Below, piece after piece: positions 43,324-51,074 of a stretch of DNA of 51,074 nucleotides. A program made the translations under genes and the position numbers. The stretch is from Clostridium sp. (lineage in GTDB: Bacteria; Bacillota; Clostridia; Clostridiales; Clostridiaceae). Under the pieces are notes generated by a model. It worked only from the letters and a program-made list of their open reading frames with translations. It was not told where the DNA came from and made no database searches. Location: the NCBI GenBank assembly GCA_029851835.1, contig JARKVD010000002.1, positions 1-51,074 on the forward strand, written 5' to 3'. Each line of letters begins with the position of its first letter. Position 1 is the stretch's first letter.

Positions 43324-43612
43324 AAAAATACCTCCCAAATTTGGATAGTTTAAATATCCATAAGTATATTATTATAGTTAAATGTTAACTATATTTTTAT
43401 TTGTTGGTTTATCAATTAATCCATTGCTAGATGAATCAGATAAACTATTCTATATGATTTTCAGTACTGGTAATAGTTTTACTATTATCTTTTATGATTC
43501 TTGCCATAAAAAGAAGTTTTATTGCAACATATAATAATTTATTTATAAAATTTTTAGAGAATATCATATAGCTATAAGAAATATTAAATCTTAAAATCTC
43601 TTAAGAATAAAA
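43324..43612. other. Intergenic region
   Basis: About 290 AT-rich bases between the small peptide gene and the terminator of the DMT exporter gene. It probably contains the promoter of the small minus-strand gene; no gene or clear element is seen. Confidence 0.4.
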
Positions 43613-43655
43613 CAATACCGTATATATAACATAACAAGGTATATATACGGTATTG
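43613..43655 (-). terminator. Terminator of the DMT transporter gene
   Basis: CAATACCGTATATATA pairs perfectly with TATATATACGGTATTG (16 bp), followed on the minus strand by TTTTATTC. Confidence 0.8.
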
Positions 43656-43663
43656 AATTTATA

Positions 43664-44527
43664 TTAGATAGTTTTTTTATCAAGTTTTTTATTATATAAG
43701 AACATATAAAAAGATGCTGAAAAAATTACTAGATATCCTAAAATACTTATCATATCAGGAATTTGTTCAAAAATAACTAAGCTTATTAAAGCAGAAAAGA
43801 TTATGTTTGAGTAATCAAATATTGATATTTCTCTAGCAGGAGCATGTCGATATGCAAGTGTGATTGCAAATTGTCCTAGAGTTGCAAAAACTCCAGCTAA
43901 GATTAAGTAAGTTAATTGAAGTCCAGTCATGGGCACATAGTTAACTATCATCATTGGGAATAAAGTTACTACAGAAAAACATGAAAAGTAAAATACTACA
44001 GTATAGTGTTTTTCTTTGTTACCAATGGCTCTTACACAGCTGTATGCAGCTCCAGCAAATACTGCAGATAATAATCCAGCCATATAAGGAATTATATCAA
44101 CGCTAAAGGCTGGTTTAATTATAAGTAGAGCACCTAAAAAACCAATAATTATTGTTATTATATGATTTATATTTAGTTTTTCTTTCAAGAATATGGCACA
44201 AAACATTAATACAAAGAAAGGTGACATTTTATTTAGCATGTTTGCATCAGATAGTATTAGATGGTCGATGGCATAAAAATTTAAAACTACTCCAAGGGTT
44301 CCAAAGGTAGAACGCATAAGAAGTGTCTTTTGGTTTTCCTTTTTTCCAAATAAACTTTCCTTGTGACGTATAATCATAATTAAAGCTATGATGAAAGATA
44401 TTACATTACGAAAGAATGCTTTTTGAAGAGATGGTAAATCACCAGCTAGTTTTACAAAGGCTGACATCATTGCAAATTCAAAAGCTGATAAAATTATTAG
44501 TATAATTCCTTTATTTCTATTATTCAT
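43664..44527 (-). CDS. EamA/DMT family transporter
   Basis: A 287-residue drug/metabolite-type transporter with ten predicted spans in two EamA repeats (about 3-135 and 145-280). The first repeat contains SAFVKLAGDLPSLQKAFFRN, typical of EamA exporters. The substrate is unknown. I start it at ATG 44527, which has GGAGG five bases upstream on the minus strand; an ATG at 44539 with its own GGAGG is also possible, adding four residues. The second GGAGG lies within the flanking repeat. It is divergent from cobT. Confidence 0.86.
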   Translation of the reverse strand: MNNRNKGIILIILSAFEFAMMSAFVKLAGDLPSLQKAFFRNVISFIIALIMIIRHKESLFGKKENQKTLLMRSTFGTLGVVLNFYAIDHLILSDANMLNKMSPFFVLMFCAIFLKEKLNINHIITIIIGFLGALLIIKPAFSVDIIPYMAGLLSAVFAGAAYSCVRAIGNKEKHYTVVFYFSCFSVVTLFPMMIVNYVPMTGLQLTYLILAGVFATLGQFAITLAYRHAPAREISIFDYSNIIFSALISLVIFEQIPDMISILGYLVIFSASFYMFLYNKKLDKKTI

Positions 44528-44539
44528 AGTTTCCTCCAT

Positions 44540-44577
44540 AAATGAGCCTCCAAATCTATGATTTGCAAAGGCGAATT
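44540..44577 (+). repeat. Extra half-module of the dispersed repeat
   Basis: GAGCCTCCAAATCTATGATTTGC, here split as GAGCCTCC and AAATCTATGATTTGC, forms another CAAATC-GATTTG hairpin directly before copy D. It resembles stem 1 and may be a second repeat subtype or a tandem partial copy. Confidence 0.5.
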
Positions 44578-44665
44578 TAAGTAAGAGTCTAAATCATTGA
44601 TTTAGTTACTCGAACTTATTCAGTAGAGCACTCCTTCAGATAAATATGAGAAGGAGTTTCATTAA
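44578..44665 (+). repeat. Dispersed two-hairpin repeat, intact copy D
   Basis: It starts AAGTAAGAGT, stem 1 CTAAATC-attGATTTAG, then TTACTCGAACTTATTC, an insertion AGTAGAG, stem 2 CACTCCTT...AAGGAGT and ends TTTCATTAA. Stem 1 shows C-to-T and G-to-A changes on opposite arms relative to copies A and B, keeping pairing. Confidence 0.75.
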
Positions 44666-44930
44666 TAACTTACCTAGTTATAAAATTTACATTAAATTAA
44701 GTTTAATAAGTTAAATTATTTAAATTAATAAGTTAAAATAGGAATAGAGACACAATTTTAAACAGGTGATAATTAATATCAATTATATTATGGAGCATTT
44801 AAAGTTTATTTGCAAGTATAGTTTATTTGAAGGAATTTAATAATTTAGAATTGGGAGATATAGAATAATAGAATTTATGTAGAAACTTCTATTTTCATTC
44901 TAAATTTTACATTATAATCGGGGGAGAATT
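44666..44930. other. Upstream region of cobT
   Basis: AT-rich, without a gene. A cobalamin riboswitch was looked for and no B12-box-like core was seen. GGGGGAG precedes the cobT ATG. The DMT gene promoter must lie within or beyond the repeat. Confidence 0.4.
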
Positions 44931-46007
44931 ATGAAGGACTTAAAAGTTATGATTAACTCAATTGAAAGCTTAAATAAGGAGGCAATGGTAGCATCTAAAC
45001 GCTATTTAGATCATTTAAGCAAGCCTATTGGAAGTTTAGGAATTTTAGAAGATTTAGTTATAAAGTTAAGTGGAATAAAAGGAGAAACTATTAAAAAGAT
45101 AGATAAAAAAACAATTGTTATAATGTGTGCTGATAATGGAATCGAAGCAGAGGGAGTTTCATCCTGTCCAAGAGAAGTAACAGCAATAGTTACACAGAAC
45201 ATAGCAGAGGGAACAACAGCTGTTTGTAAGCTTAGCGAGTATTATAATAGTGATGTTGAACTTATTGATATTGGAGTAGATAAGGATTTTGACAACCCAA
45301 AAATAATAAATAAAAAAATTGGTTATGGAACACGTAATATGATCCATGGTCCAGCAATGACAAGAGAGGAAGCTGTAAGGGCCATTAAAATTGGAATCGA
45401 AATAGTTAAAAATTTAAAAGAAAAAGGATATGATTTAATTGGAACAGGTGAGATGGGAATCGGAAATACCACAACTTCGGCAGCAGTAATAAGTGTATTT
45501 TCTGGGATAGATAGTGATCTTATAGTAGGAAAAGGATCAGGATTAACTGATGATGGTCTTGCAAATAAGAGAAAAATAGTAAAAAAAGCACTTGAAGTAA
45601 ATAAGCCAATTAAAGAGGATGCCTTGGATGTACTTTCAAAGGTAGGTGGATTTGATATCGCTGGCCTATGTGGAGTATTTTTAGGAGGAGCAATTTTTAA
45701 AGTTCCAATTGTAATAGATGGATTAATTTCATCAGCAGCAGCATTGTGTGCTAAGAGTTTATGTCCTACAGCAGGTGAATATATGATAGGTTCACATCTA
45801 TCTGCAGAGCCGGGAGCACAGTTTGCTATGGAAGCATTAGGAGTACAGCCGCTATTTAATTTAGGAATGAGACTTGGTGAAGGTACAGGATGTCCAATTG
45901 CATTTAGTATTATCGAAGGTGCAATTTATACTATGAATAACATGGCATCCTTCAGTGAATCAGGTGTTGACAAAAGTGATTATATAGATATAAGAGAAGC
46001 AGAATAA
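44931..46007 (+). CDS. cobT: Nicotinate-nucleotide--dimethylbenzimidazole phosphoribosyltransferase CobT
   Basis: CobT activates the lower ligand base of cobalamin, making alpha-ribazole phosphate from nicotinate mononucleotide. The 358-residue protein has CADNGIEAEGVS, GTGEMGIGNTTTSAAV and the catalytic Glu317 in GMRLGEGTGCP, the same number as the Salmonella enzyme. GGGGGAG precedes the ATG. It forms a pair with cobC 21 bases downstream. The eut lyase next door needs adenosylcobalamin, so local clustering makes sense. cobS and cobU are not in the window. Confidence 0.95.
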   Translation: MKDLKVMINSIESLNKEAMVASKRYLDHLSKPIGSLGILEDLVIKLSGIKGETIKKIDKKTIVIMCADNGIEAEGVSSCPREVTAIVTQNIAEGTTAVCKLSEYYNSDVELIDIGVDKDFDNPKIINKKIGYGTRNMIHGPAMTREEAVRAIKIGIEIVKNLKEKGYDLIGTGEMGIGNTTTSAAVISVFSGIDSDLIVGKGSGLTDDGLANKRKIVKKALEVNKPIKEDALDVLSKVGGFDIAGLCGVFLGGAIFKVPIVIDGLISSAAALCAKSLCPTAGEYMIGSHLSAEPGAQFAMEALGVQPLFNLGMRLGEGTGCPIAFSIIEGAIYTMNNMASFSESGVDKSDYIDIREAE

Positions 46008-46027
46008 GAAAGAGCAGGGAAGCAGCC

Positions 46028-46618
46028 ATGAATATATATGTGGTTAGGCATGGTCAAACAGAAGAAAATTTGAAGGGCACATACTATGGTGCCTTGGATT
46101 GTAGTCTTACAGAATTGGGTGTAAAGCAGTCTAAGGTATTAGGTGAACGTCTTAAGAATATTAAGTTTGATAAAGTTTATTGTAGTGATTTAAAAAGAGC
46201 TAGGGAAACTTTAAAGTATATCAATGTAATTAACGATGTTGTTATAGATAAGAGGATACGGGAAAGAAATTTTGGGGTTTTTGAAGGAAAAACATTTAAA
46301 GAAATAGAAAATGAATTTGAAGAAGAATACATTGCTTGGAATGAAAACTGGAAAGAATTTAAGCCTAATGGTGGAGAAAGTTTTATAGATTCATATTTGA
46401 GGGTAGAAGAATTTATGGAGAATTTAAAAGCAGAAACAGGAGAAAATATCCTTGTCTGTACTCATGGAGGGATAGTAAGAGCAATGTATATATATATTCT
46501 AGGCGGCAATTTAGATCTATATTGGAGGTTCAATTCCAGAAATGCAGATTTAAGTATAATTAAAAATAGACAAGGATATCTTTATATAGACAGCATAATT
46601 CCAGTAGAAGTGGTATAA
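46028..46618 (+). CDS. cobC: Histidine phosphatase, alpha-ribazole phosphatase (CobC) type
   Basis: A 196-residue phosphoglycerate-mutase-like phosphatase. The active-site motif is RHGQTEEN with phosphorylated His8, the acid Glu is in RERNFGVFEGKTF and the second His in VCTHGGIVRAM. CobC removes the 5'-phosphate of alpha-ribazole phosphate, the CobT product, or of adenosylcobalamin phosphate. The name depends on the close cobT linkage; by sequence alone it could be another phosphatase. AGGGAAG lies upstream of the ATG. Confidence 0.82.
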   Translation: MNIYVVRHGQTEENLKGTYYGALDCSLTELGVKQSKVLGERLKNIKFDKVYCSDLKRARETLKYINVINDVVIDKRIRERNFGVFEGKTFKEIENEFEEEYIAWNENWKEFKPNGGESFIDSYLRVEEFMENLKAETGENILVCTHGGIVRAMYIYILGGNLDLYWRFNSRNADLSIIKNRQGYLYIDSIIPVEVV

Positions 46619-46730
46619 TGCTTAATAGTATATTCTTAATAGTATATTATTTACAGTGTATTAATCATATATAAAAGTGGTACATAAAGTGAAGAATATT
46701 CAATGAAACTTATAAATATGGAGGACGAAG

Positions 46731-47585
46731 ATGGGAATTAAGATAGTAACAGACAGCACTAGTTATATACCTAAGGAGTTGCTTGAAGAATATGACATAT
46801 CAGTGGTATCCTTAGGAATAGTCATGGAAGGAATAGGTCAGAAGGAAGTAGAAATCAATAATGATGAATTTTATGAAAAGCTAGGTAAATTGGATTCCAT
46901 CCCAACTTCTTCACAACCTACAATAGAAGATTTATTTAATACTTTCGATAAAATTATGGCAGAAGGAAATGATGCAGTTGGTATATTTATTTCTTCAAAT
47001 ATGAGTGGAACTTATTCAACCTGCAATCAAGTCATAAGAGCTATGTTAGAGGAAAAGTATCCTGAAAGAAGACTTGAAGTAATTGATTCAGAGTCTAATT
47101 GTATGCAGATGGGGTATGCAGTACTCGCGGCAGCAGAAGCTGCAAAGGCAGGTAAGCCTATGGAAGAAGTTGTATCTGAAGTAGAAGTTATGAAGGGAAA
47201 AAGCCGATTTATATTTGTACCAGACACCTTAGAATATTTAAAAAAAGGTGGACGTATAGGTGGTGCAGCAGCTTTATTTGGAGGACTTCTGCAAATTAGA
47301 CCTATACTAACTGTGGAGAATGGAAATACTGAAGTTTTTGGAAAGGTTAGAACAAAACATAAGGCCATTGATAAAATGCTTGAAAAAGCAGACCTTGATT
47401 TTAAGGAAAAAGGTTATGGAAAACTAATTGTACACCATATTAACTGTGAAGAAGAAGGTAAAGCTTTAGCTGCTAAGGTTAAGGAAGTTTTAAATATAGA
47501 GCCAGAGATGCAATGTATTGGACCTGTAATAGGATGCCACGTTGGTCCAAAGGCTGTTGGTATTGCTTATTATACGCAAAATTAG
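46731..47585 (+). CDS. DegV family protein, probable fatty-acid binding (FakB-like)
   Basis: A 284-residue DegV-fold protein. The N-terminus IKIVTDSTSYIPKELLEEYD and the fatty-acid-pocket motifs TSQPT (Ser/Thr) and GGRIGG are typical. FakB members bind a fatty acid for phosphorylation by FakA, feeding exogenous fatty acids into phospholipids. The FakA gene is not adjacent. GGAGGACG precedes the ATG. It is monocistronic-looking, with no clear terminator. Confidence 0.9.
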   Translation: MGIKIVTDSTSYIPKELLEEYDISVVSLGIVMEGIGQKEVEINNDEFYEKLGKLDSIPTSSQPTIEDLFNTFDKIMAEGNDAVGIFISSNMSGTYSTCNQVIRAMLEEKYPERRLEVIDSESNCMQMGYAVLAAAEAAKAGKPMEEVVSEVEVMKGKSRFIFVPDTLEYLKKGGRIGGAAALFGGLLQIRPILTVENGNTEVFGKVRTKHKAIDKMLEKADLDFKEKGYGKLIVHHINCEEEGKALAAKVKEVLNIEPEMQCIGPVIGCHVGPKAVGIAYYTQN

Positions 47586-47658
47586 GGAAAACTTGCTCTA
47601 GCTAATAAAATTAGATAGAGTTTATAAATATAAAATATTTAAGTAAGGGGCGATTGTA

Positions 47659-49431
47659 GTGGATATTAACTCAAGAATAGCAAGTCTAAGAAAAGTCATG
47701 AGTGAAAGAAATATTGATATATTCATAATTCCAAGCTCAGATAATCATGGAAGTGAGTATGTTAGTGAGTATTTCAGAGTAAGAGCATGGATTTCAGGCT
47801 TTACTGGTTCTGCTGGAACAGTAGTAGTTACTAAGGATGAGGCCCATCTTTGGACAGACGGAAGATACTTCTTACAAGCTGAAGATCAATTAAAGGGTTC
47901 AGAAGTTATTTTAGAAAAAATGGGTGAACCAGGTGTAAAGACGTATACAGAGTGGATATTTGATAATATTAAAGATGGTGGAACTGTAAGCTTTAACAGT
48001 AAAGTATTTACTGTGGCAAGCTTAGAGAGATTAAAGGAAGAGTTCAAGGGTAAAGAAATAAATATAAAACCAATTGAAGATGTATTTGAGAATTTATGGA
48101 AAGATAGACCAGATATGCCTAATGGTAAGGTGTTTATCTTTGATGAGAAATATGCTGGTAAGAGTATCTCGGATAAATTGGTAGAGGTTAAAGAAGAGCT
48201 AAATAAAATACATGTAGATAACTTCTTATTGGCATCAATAGATGATATAGCATGGTTATTAAATCTAAGAGGTGAGGATGTAGTAGGTAATCCTGTGTTC
48301 TTAAGCTATTTCCTAATGAGTGGAGATAATTATACTTTATATGTAGATGAATCTAAAATTACTGATGAAGTTGCAGCTTATTTAAAGAAAGCTAATGTTG
48401 AAGTTAAGAAGTATGATGATATTGTTGAAGATGTTAAAAATGTTAAGGGCTCATTAGTTTACGATCCAAGTAAAACTAACGTATGGATTAAGGAAGCAAT
48501 AGCTGAAGATGTAAGAGTTACAGAAAAAAGAGATGTAACTACAGATCTTAAGGCTAAGAAAAATAAAACTGAATTAAAATGTATGGAAAATGCACATGTT
48601 AAGGATGGAATAGCTGTAGTTAGATTTATAAAATGGCTTAAAGAGAACATTGGTAAAATAGAAATCACAGAGATGTCTGCTGGAGACAAAGTCCTTGAGT
48701 TTAGACAGATGGGAGAGAATTTCCTTTACCCAAGCTTTGATACTATAGCAGGATATGGACCACATGGAGCAATTAACCACTATAAGGCTGAACCAGATAC
48801 AAACTTAACTCTTGAACCAAAAGGATTATTCCTATTAGATTCAGGTGGACAATACTTAGATGGAACTACAGATATAACAAGAACCATTGCATTAGGAGAG
48901 TTAACAGAGCAAGAGAGAGAAGATTATACATTAACTCTTAAATGTCACTTAAGTCTTGGAAATGCAATATTTAGAGAAGGAACTGCAGGATGTCATCTAG
49001 ACGTTTTAGCTAGAAGGGAGATTTGGAGCAGAGGTATAGATTTTAATCATGGAACTGGTCACGGTGTTGGGTTCTTTTTAAATATTCATGAAGGTCCAAT
49101 GTCTATCGGAAAGAATTACGTTCAGGTACCATTAGAAATTGGAATGGTTATATCTAACGAGCCTGGAGTTTATAGAGCTGGAAGTCATGGTATTAGAATA
49201 GAAAACTTAGTAGCAGTACAGCCTAAATTCAGTACTGAATTTGGTAACTTCTTCTGCTTCAAAAACTTAACTCTATGCCCATACGACTTAGAAGCTATAA
49301 AAGTTGATATGCTAAATGGAGAAGAAATAGATTTAATAAATGCTTATCACAAAGAGGTATTTAATAGATTAAGTCCATCATTAAATGAAGAAGAAATTAG
49401 CTGGTTAAAAGAAGCTACAAAGGAAATATAA
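47659..49431 (+). CDS. M24 family Xaa-Pro aminopeptidase (aminopeptidase P)
   Basis: It removes N-terminal residues preceding proline, in the cytoplasm. The 590-residue protein has two creatinase N-terminal-like domains (about 5-300) and the catalytic pita-bread domain (about 315-530). Metal ligands are visible: Asp394 and Asp405 in DSGGQYLDGTTD, His468 in HGTGHGVG, Glu501 in SNEPGV and Glu515 in RIENL. The length matches eukaryote-like aminopeptidase P1, which is longer than E. coli PepP. GTG start at 47659 with AAGGGGCG upstream. A strong terminator follows. Confidence 0.94.
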   Translation: MDINSRIASLRKVMSERNIDIFIIPSSDNHGSEYVSEYFRVRAWISGFTGSAGTVVVTKDEAHLWTDGRYFLQAEDQLKGSEVILEKMGEPGVKTYTEWIFDNIKDGGTVSFNSKVFTVASLERLKEEFKGKEINIKPIEDVFENLWKDRPDMPNGKVFIFDEKYAGKSISDKLVEVKEELNKIHVDNFLLASIDDIAWLLNLRGEDVVGNPVFLSYFLMSGDNYTLYVDESKITDEVAAYLKKANVEVKKYDDIVEDVKNVKGSLVYDPSKTNVWIKEAIAEDVRVTEKRDVTTDLKAKKNKTELKCMENAHVKDGIAVVRFIKWLKENIGKIEITEMSAGDKVLEFRQMGENFLYPSFDTIAGYGPHGAINHYKAEPDTNLTLEPKGLFLLDSGGQYLDGTTDITRTIALGELTEQEREDYTLTLKCHLSLGNAIFREGTAGCHLDVLARREIWSRGIDFNHGTGHGVGFFLNIHEGPMSIGKNYVQVPLEIGMVISNEPGVYRAGSHGIRIENLVAVQPKFSTEFGNFFCFKNLTLCPYDLEAIKVDMLNGEEIDLINAYHKEVFNRLSPSLNEEEISWLKEATKEI

Positions 49432-49443
49432 TTTAATAAAATT

Positions 49444-49487
49444 AAACCTCAATACAGGGTGTTATAGCCTATGTATTGAGGTTTTTT
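49444..49487 (+). terminator. Intrinsic terminator after the aminopeptidase gene
   Basis: AAACCTCAATAC pairs with GTATTGAGGTTT, with T6 and a large loop containing a smaller GGGT...GCCT pairing. Confidence 0.85.
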
Positions 49488-49614
49488 CATAAATTTATTT
49501 AAAGATATCATTACATAATTATTTTATGAAGTGAAACAATAAGTTAAGATAGCTGTTTGAGTAAGGAAATAAAATTTACTTGCAAAAAAGCTGTAAAACA
49601 AAGGAGGAAATAGA

Positions 49615-51074
49615 ATGTCATCAAATAATAATAATGGAGGAAAATTATCCTTAACAGCACTTATATTAATGATTTTCACTTCAGTTTATGGTTTTAATAA
49701 TATGCCAAGATCCTTCTACCTAATGTCCTATGGATCAATATCATTTTTTATTGGTGCAGCAATTTTATTTTTTATTCCATTTGCTTTCATGATGGCAGAG
49801 TATGGAGCTGCATTTAAAAATGAAACAGGAGGAATATACTCATGGATGGAGAAGTCCGTTAATGCTAAATATGCTTTCGTGGGAACTTTCATGTGGTATA
49901 CTTCAGCAGTAATTTGGATGGTGAATGTATCTTCAGGCATATGGGTACCTCTATCAAATGCAATCTCTGGAATAGATAAAACTAGTACTTGGTCACTATT
50001 TGGATTGAGTGCAACAAAGACTCTAGGTATTCTTGGAGTTTTATGGATTATATTTGTAACATTTATATCTACTAAAGGAATTGAAAAAATAAAGAAGATT
50101 ACTTCTGTTGGCGGTACTGCAGTAGCGGGATTAAATATTTTGTTATTAGTTGGGGCTATTGCAATATTAATAGGTAATGGAGGAAAGCTTGCACAGCCAA
50201 TTCAAGGCTTAGCAACTTTTGTTACATCACCTAACCCAGCATATCAAACTTTAATATCAATTATGTCTTTTTTAGTATTTGCCATCTTTGCTTTTGGTGG
50301 TATTGAGGTTGTTGGTGGCCTTGTTGACCAAACTGAAGAGCCGGAAAAGAACTTTCCCAAGGGATTGGCACTTTCAGCTATTGTTATAGCTATTGGATAT
50401 GCCGTAGGAATTTTCTGTACAGGTGTATTCACAAATTGGAATGATATCCTTGGAGCAAATGGTAAATATGGTGATATAATTACTATGGGTAATGTATCTT
50501 ATTTAATAATGAATAATCTTGGATATCAATTAGGAGCAGCATTTGGAGCCTCACAAGCTGTTTGTATTCAGATAGGAAATTGGATAGCTAGATTTGTTGG
50601 ATTATCAATGCTATTTGCTTTAACGGGTGCATTCTTCACAATGACTTATGCTCCACTTAAACAGTTAATTGCTGGTGCACCAAAAGGTTTGTTCCCAGAT
50701 TATATTGCAACAACTAAGAATGGAATGCCTATCAATGCTATGACAGTTCAGGCAATTGTAGTTATTGTAATTATAATTGCAGTTTCCTTTGGTGGAGAAT
50801 CTATGGCTAAATTTTTTGATATTTTGGTAGCAATGACGAATGTTGCTATGACGATACCATATATGTTTTTATCAGGGGCATTTATTTCATTCAAGAGAAA
50901 AACTGAAATTCAAAAGCCTTTTGAAGTGTTTAAAAGCAAGGGTATTACAATCTTATTTACGGTAGTGGTAACTTTAATAGTTGGTTTTGCTAATGTATTT
51001 TCAATCATAGAACCAGCTATGAATGGTGATATTGCTAAAACTGTATGGAGTATTGCAGGGCCAGTAGTTTTTTC
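49615..51074 (+). CDS. yjeM: Amino acid permease, YjeM-like (3' end beyond window)
   Basis: A truncated gene (486 codons present, no stop in the window) for an APC-superfamily inner-membrane transporter. It starts MSSNNNNGGKLSLTALI; ALILMIFTSVYGFNNMPRSF and GGIYSWMEKSVNAKYAFVGT closely resemble E. coli YjeM and related GadC-type antiporters. About 12 spans are visible. The start ATG 49615 has AAGGAGG at correct spacing. The substrate is not known with certainty; an amino acid is inferred. YjeM is about 500 residues, so nearly the whole gene is here. Confidence 0.85.
   Translation, partial: MSSNNNNGGKLSLTALILMIFTSVYGFNNMPRSFYLMSYGSISFFIGAAILFFIPFAFMMAEYGAAFKNETGGIYSWMEKSVNAKYAFVGTFMWYTSAVIWMVNVSSGIWVPLSNAISGIDKTSTWSLFGLSATKTLGILGVLWIIFVTFISTKGIEKIKKITSVGGTAVAGLNILLLVGAIAILIGNGGKLAQPIQGLATFVTSPNPAYQTLISIMSFLVFAIFAFGGIEVVGGLVDQTEEPEKNFPKGLALSAIVIAIGYAVGIFCTGVFTNWNDILGANGKYGDIITMGNVSYLIMNNLGYQLGAAFGASQAVCIQIGNWIARFVGLSMLFALTGAFFTMTYAPLKQLIAGAPKGLFPDYIATTKNGMPINAMTVQAIVVIVIIIAVSFGGESMAKFFDILVAMTNVAMTIPYMFLSGAFISFKRKTEIQKPFEVFKSKGITILFTVVVTLIVGFANVFSIIEPAMNGDIAKTVWSIAGPVVF

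Noticed and set aside
44913-44918. TATAAT as the cobT promoter
   Set aside because: It lies only 12 bases from the start codon; transcription would begin inside the ribosome site, so it is more likely chance.
44666-44930. Cobalamin riboswitch upstream of cobT
   Set aside because: No B12-box-like core or large multi-stem layout is seen, and the region is almost pure A/T.

Overview
The window reads as a chromosomal segment of a low-GC, spore-forming Clostridium (sensu stricto). The support is very AT-rich DNA with strong GGAGG ribosome sites, a PdaA-type spore-cortex deacetylase, oxygen-sensitive B12-dependent metabolism, and clostridial surface proteins. The species cannot be named from sequence alone. 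No rRNA, tRNA, CRISPR array, transposase or prophage is visible.

Layout. 1-5.6 kb: an RhlE-like DEAD-box RNA helicase behind a leader hairpin, an orphan PotD-like lipoprotein, a 32-residue small protein on the minus strand, a creatininase-family amidohydrolase and an M42 aminopeptidase. 6-14.6 kb: a two-gene unit for the cell surface. The first gene is a 2021-residue secreted M60 (mucin O-glycopeptidase type) metalloprotease carrying a dockerin. The second is an LPTTG-anchored protein whose N-terminus looks cohesin-like, followed by an Ig-domain stalk. 14.7-18.6 kb: a YhgE/Pip membrane protein divergent from its probable TetR regulator, and a small membrane protein. 18.7-21 kb: an NsrR-like Rrf2 regulator divergent from a single-domain haemoglobin, then pdaA. 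21.3-27.4 kb: housekeeping genes (truA, an MFS transporter, deoD, exoIII) and several small unknowns. 27.7-29.9 kb: a LacI-family regulator with a perfect operator, and a stand-alone MsmX/UgpC-type ABC ATPase.

30-43.2 kb: a complete ethanolamine-utilisation microcompartment operon, in the order eutG, S, P, A, B, C, L, a BMC-SAP fusion (eutK-like), E, M, pduL-type eutD, a conserved eut protein of unknown function, eutN, a PduT-like Fe-S shell protein, eutH, eutQ. Ethanolamine enters by diffusion or EutH. EutBC (AdoCbl-dependent, reactivated by EutA) releases acetaldehyde inside the shell. EutE makes acetyl-CoA, EutG makes ethanol to recycle NADH, and the PduL-type enzyme makes acetyl-phosphate. 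The usual EutV/EutW regulators and the EutT adenosyltransferase are not in the window. 43.2-51 kb: a 35-residue small protein, a DMT exporter, cobT-cobC (lower-ligand assembly of cobalamin, the EutBC cofactor), a DegV protein, an M24 aminopeptidase P and a 3'-truncated YjeM-like permease.

A dispersed intergenic repeat of about 75-90 bp, with two hairpins and compensatory arm changes, occurs in four clear and several degraded copies. The most interesting points are the dockerin protease/anchored cohesin-like pair, this structured repeat, and the unusual parts of the eut operon.
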